This document shows, piece by piece, positions 36,494 through 38,043 of a DNA stretch of 38,043 bases. Numbering within the stretch: the first letter of the stretch is position 1; every line of letters begins with the position of its first letter. The notes under the pieces are model-generated. The model was not told the origin of the DNA. It worked only from the letters and a program-made list of their open reading frames with translations, and made no database searches. This DNA is from Nitrososphaerales archaeon (GTDB lineage Archaea > Thermoproteota > Nitrososphaeria > Nitrososphaerales > Nitrososphaeraceae), in contig JARBAU010000066.1 of assembly GCA_029237525.1 (NCBI GenBank), positions 1-38,043 on the forward strand, read 5' to 3'. The translations under genes and the position numbers were made by a program.

Positions 36494-38032
36494 TCATGGC
36501 TCTGTATGTACTATAACCCTAGACGCTCCAGTCTGCTTAATGATAAAATCTTGCACCGTCGTAGCAATTTTATGTGCATCTTCAATCGTAGTCACGACAT
36601 TATCGTGAAATGTTTCAATCCTTACTGTCAAAGTTATGTGGATATCATGATTCATATCTATGACGCCTATATCTTTACAATCAATAACTCCGGAAACTGA
36701 AATAGCTGTTCTACGGATATTTTCTAAATACATTGTATTCGCTTGCTTCTCCACCCCCATTGTCGTATCTTTCACGATTTCGGATTCTATGTGTGTAGTA
36801 ATATTCCGTATCTCAGGGACTTCATATTTAATTCGCCTCTCGAACTCGTCCACTATTTTATGTGCAGCCTTCAGTTCCAATGTGTTGTTCATTTGTACGT
36901 CCAGGTAAAGGTGTAGTAGAATTTGCTTATTCCTGTTGGTAGTTGTATTCACATCACGAAGGTTGTCCTTAGCTGACCCACAATGATTGTCATAATCTGA
37001 GTCAAGAATTCTCGAAAAGTAAATGGAGTGAATATTGGTAATACCCTCAGTTTCAGCTGCGATTAACCTTATCCTATCGCTAATCGTCTCATTGCGAGAT
37101 TCAATCGCATCAACATGAACTAGAACATCTGAATTAGGAAACGATTCTCTGATCTTGTTTTCTACCTGGGTTGCTACCCTGTGTGCAGTTTGATGAGTAC
37201 AAGTTCTGGGGACTTCAATATGCATGTCAACAAAGTCCTTTGTCCCTATTCGTCTGACACGAATATCATGCGCACTATTTACTCCTTCTAATCCAGATAT
37301 TGACTCTACTATACGCTGATACACACCTTTGGGAGCTTTGTCTAGTAATATGTCCAGCGTTCTTCTTCCCAACCCTAATGAGGTATATATTATCATTCCA
37401 GCTACAGTAAGCGCAACATAGGCATCAATATTTTCTATCGGATATATTGATTCTAGAATCAGGCCGATGATAACAATCCCTGAAGAGAACATATCTGCTT
37501 TGAAATGGATCGCGTCAGCTTCTAAAGCCTGACTGCCGAATTTTCTTGCGGTTCTGCTTAATGTCCGATATCTGATATAATCCACACACAAGGATATGAT
37601 CATGATTCCAAATGAGAATATTGTTATCTCAGGTTCCACTGTTTTAAAGAAAATCCGTTCAAAAGCCTCATAGCACACCCACGTCGCTGTAGCAAATAGA
37701 AGACCAATCTGGACAAAACTTGAAATACTTTCAAATTTCGCATATCCGTAGGTGTACTTTATGTCGGGAGGCCTAGCAACCATACTGATGGCATATAATG
37801 TCATTATAGCTGCGACTATGTCAAGTCCGGAGTGCATTGCCTCGGTTAAAATGCTAAGACTGTTTGTAGAAATGCCTACTAGAAATTTCAAAACAGTCAA
37901 TCCTATAGAGAATAAAATCGAAATTAGCGCTACCTTGAATTTGATGTGAGATATATCGCGTTCAGTACCTGAGACGTCTAATTTCTCAAGGTTGTCCTCG
38001 TGACTCTCCTGATACTTGTCGCCATTAACCAC
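36494..38032 (-). CDS. cation diffusion facilitator family transporter with extra C-terminal repeats
   Basis: A CDF/ZT-dimer metal transporter, 512 residues, much longer than the usual 300. Residues about 30-240 contain six membrane helices with the HSGLD (about 68) and HFKAD (about 175) metal-site motifs, so it probably exports zinc, iron, manganese or another divalent cation. The long cytoplasmic tail holds three ZT-dimer-like units: VDMHIEVPRTCTHQTAHRV, LHLYLDVQMNNTLELKAAHK and ITLTVRIETFHDNVVTTIED. The present start is a GTG at 38032, but the frame stays open to the window end at 38043, so the true N-terminus may lie outside. It is convergent with the small CxxC gene. Confidence 0.93.
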   Translation of the reverse strand: MVNGDKYQESHEDNLEKLDVSGTERDISHIKFKVALISILFSIGLTVLKFLVGISTNSLSILTEAMHSGLDIVAAIMTLYAISMVARPPDIKYTYGYAKFESISSFVQIGLLFATATWVCYEAFERIFFKTVEPEITIFSFGIMIISLCVDYIRYRTLSRTARKFGSQALEADAIHFKADMFSSGIVIIGLILESIYPIENIDAYVALTVAGMIIYTSLGLGRRTLDILLDKAPKGVYQRIVESISGLEGVNSAHDIRVRRIGTKDFVDMHIEVPRTCTHQTAHRVATQVENKIRESFPNSDVLVHVDAIESRNETISDRIRLIAAETEGITNIHSIYFSRILDSDYDNHCGSAKDNLRDVNTTTNRNKQILLHLYLDVQMNNTLELKAAHKIVDEFERRIKYEVPEIRNITTHIESEIVKDTTMGVEKQANTMYLENIRRTAISVSGVIDCKDIGVIDMNHDIHITLTVRIETFHDNVVTTIEDAHKIATTVQDFIIKQTGASRVIVHTEP

Positions 38033-38043
38033 AATTAGAGTAA

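Overview
This AT-rich window comes from an ammonia-oxidising archaeon (Thaumarchaeota/Nitrososphaeria). It carries archaeal amoA, amoB and amoX, two small genes that look like the more recently recognised subunits amoY and amoZ, archaeal replication genes (RFC small subunit, GINS, MCM), TiaS, archaeal S15 and two archaeal tRNAs. amoB is divergent from an amoX-amoA pair and no amoC is present, which is the Nitrososphaerales arrangement rather than that of Nitrosopumilus. The low GC suggests a Nitrosocosmicus-like member rather than Nitrososphaera; this is inference.

Layout. 1-4.9 kb: a P-II signalling protein, RFC small subunit, and an overlapping GINS-MCM pair. 5.8-10.7 kb: TiaS, an unknown winged-helix-like protein, and a NurA nuclease-HerA ATPase pair. 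11-16.8 kb: a VOC protein, a GT2-GtrA fusion, a 59-residue zinc-ribbon gene, and an APC permease with a soluble USP-like tail. 17-19.9 kb: two unknown proteins, a zinc-finger-like frame without a start codon, and a radical SAM protein. 20.1-27.4 kb: amoY and amoZ (minus strand); a tight rps15-Cdc45/RecJ-like-pcc1-serS operon (plus strand); amoB (minus); amoX and amoA (plus). 27.7-30.8 kb: korB, korA and a 48-residue cysteine-rich protein, all minus. 31-33 kb: pdxS-pdxT, an intron-bearing tRNA-Leu and tRNA-Thr. 33-38 kb: a sparse stretch with a CBS protein, a DUF5679 protein, two small unknown proteins, and a CDF metal transporter that may run off the window end.

How the genes work together. 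The Amo proteins form the membrane ammonia monooxygenase. KorAB links central carbon to ferredoxin. PdxST makes pyridoxal phosphate. P-II probably senses nitrogen and carbon status. RFC, GINS, MCM and the Cdc45/RecJ-like protein belong to the replisome, and HerA-NurA belongs to end resection. S15, Pcc1, SerS, TiaS and the tRNAs serve translation.

Many genes have a TATA-like box about 24-30 bases before the start codon and no Shine-Dalgarno sequence, so leaderless transcripts appear common. I used this to choose between alternative starts. The best candidates for new biology are the small cysteine-rich genes hidden between annotated genes, the apparently inactivated DHH active site, and the twice-interrupted tRNA-Leu.
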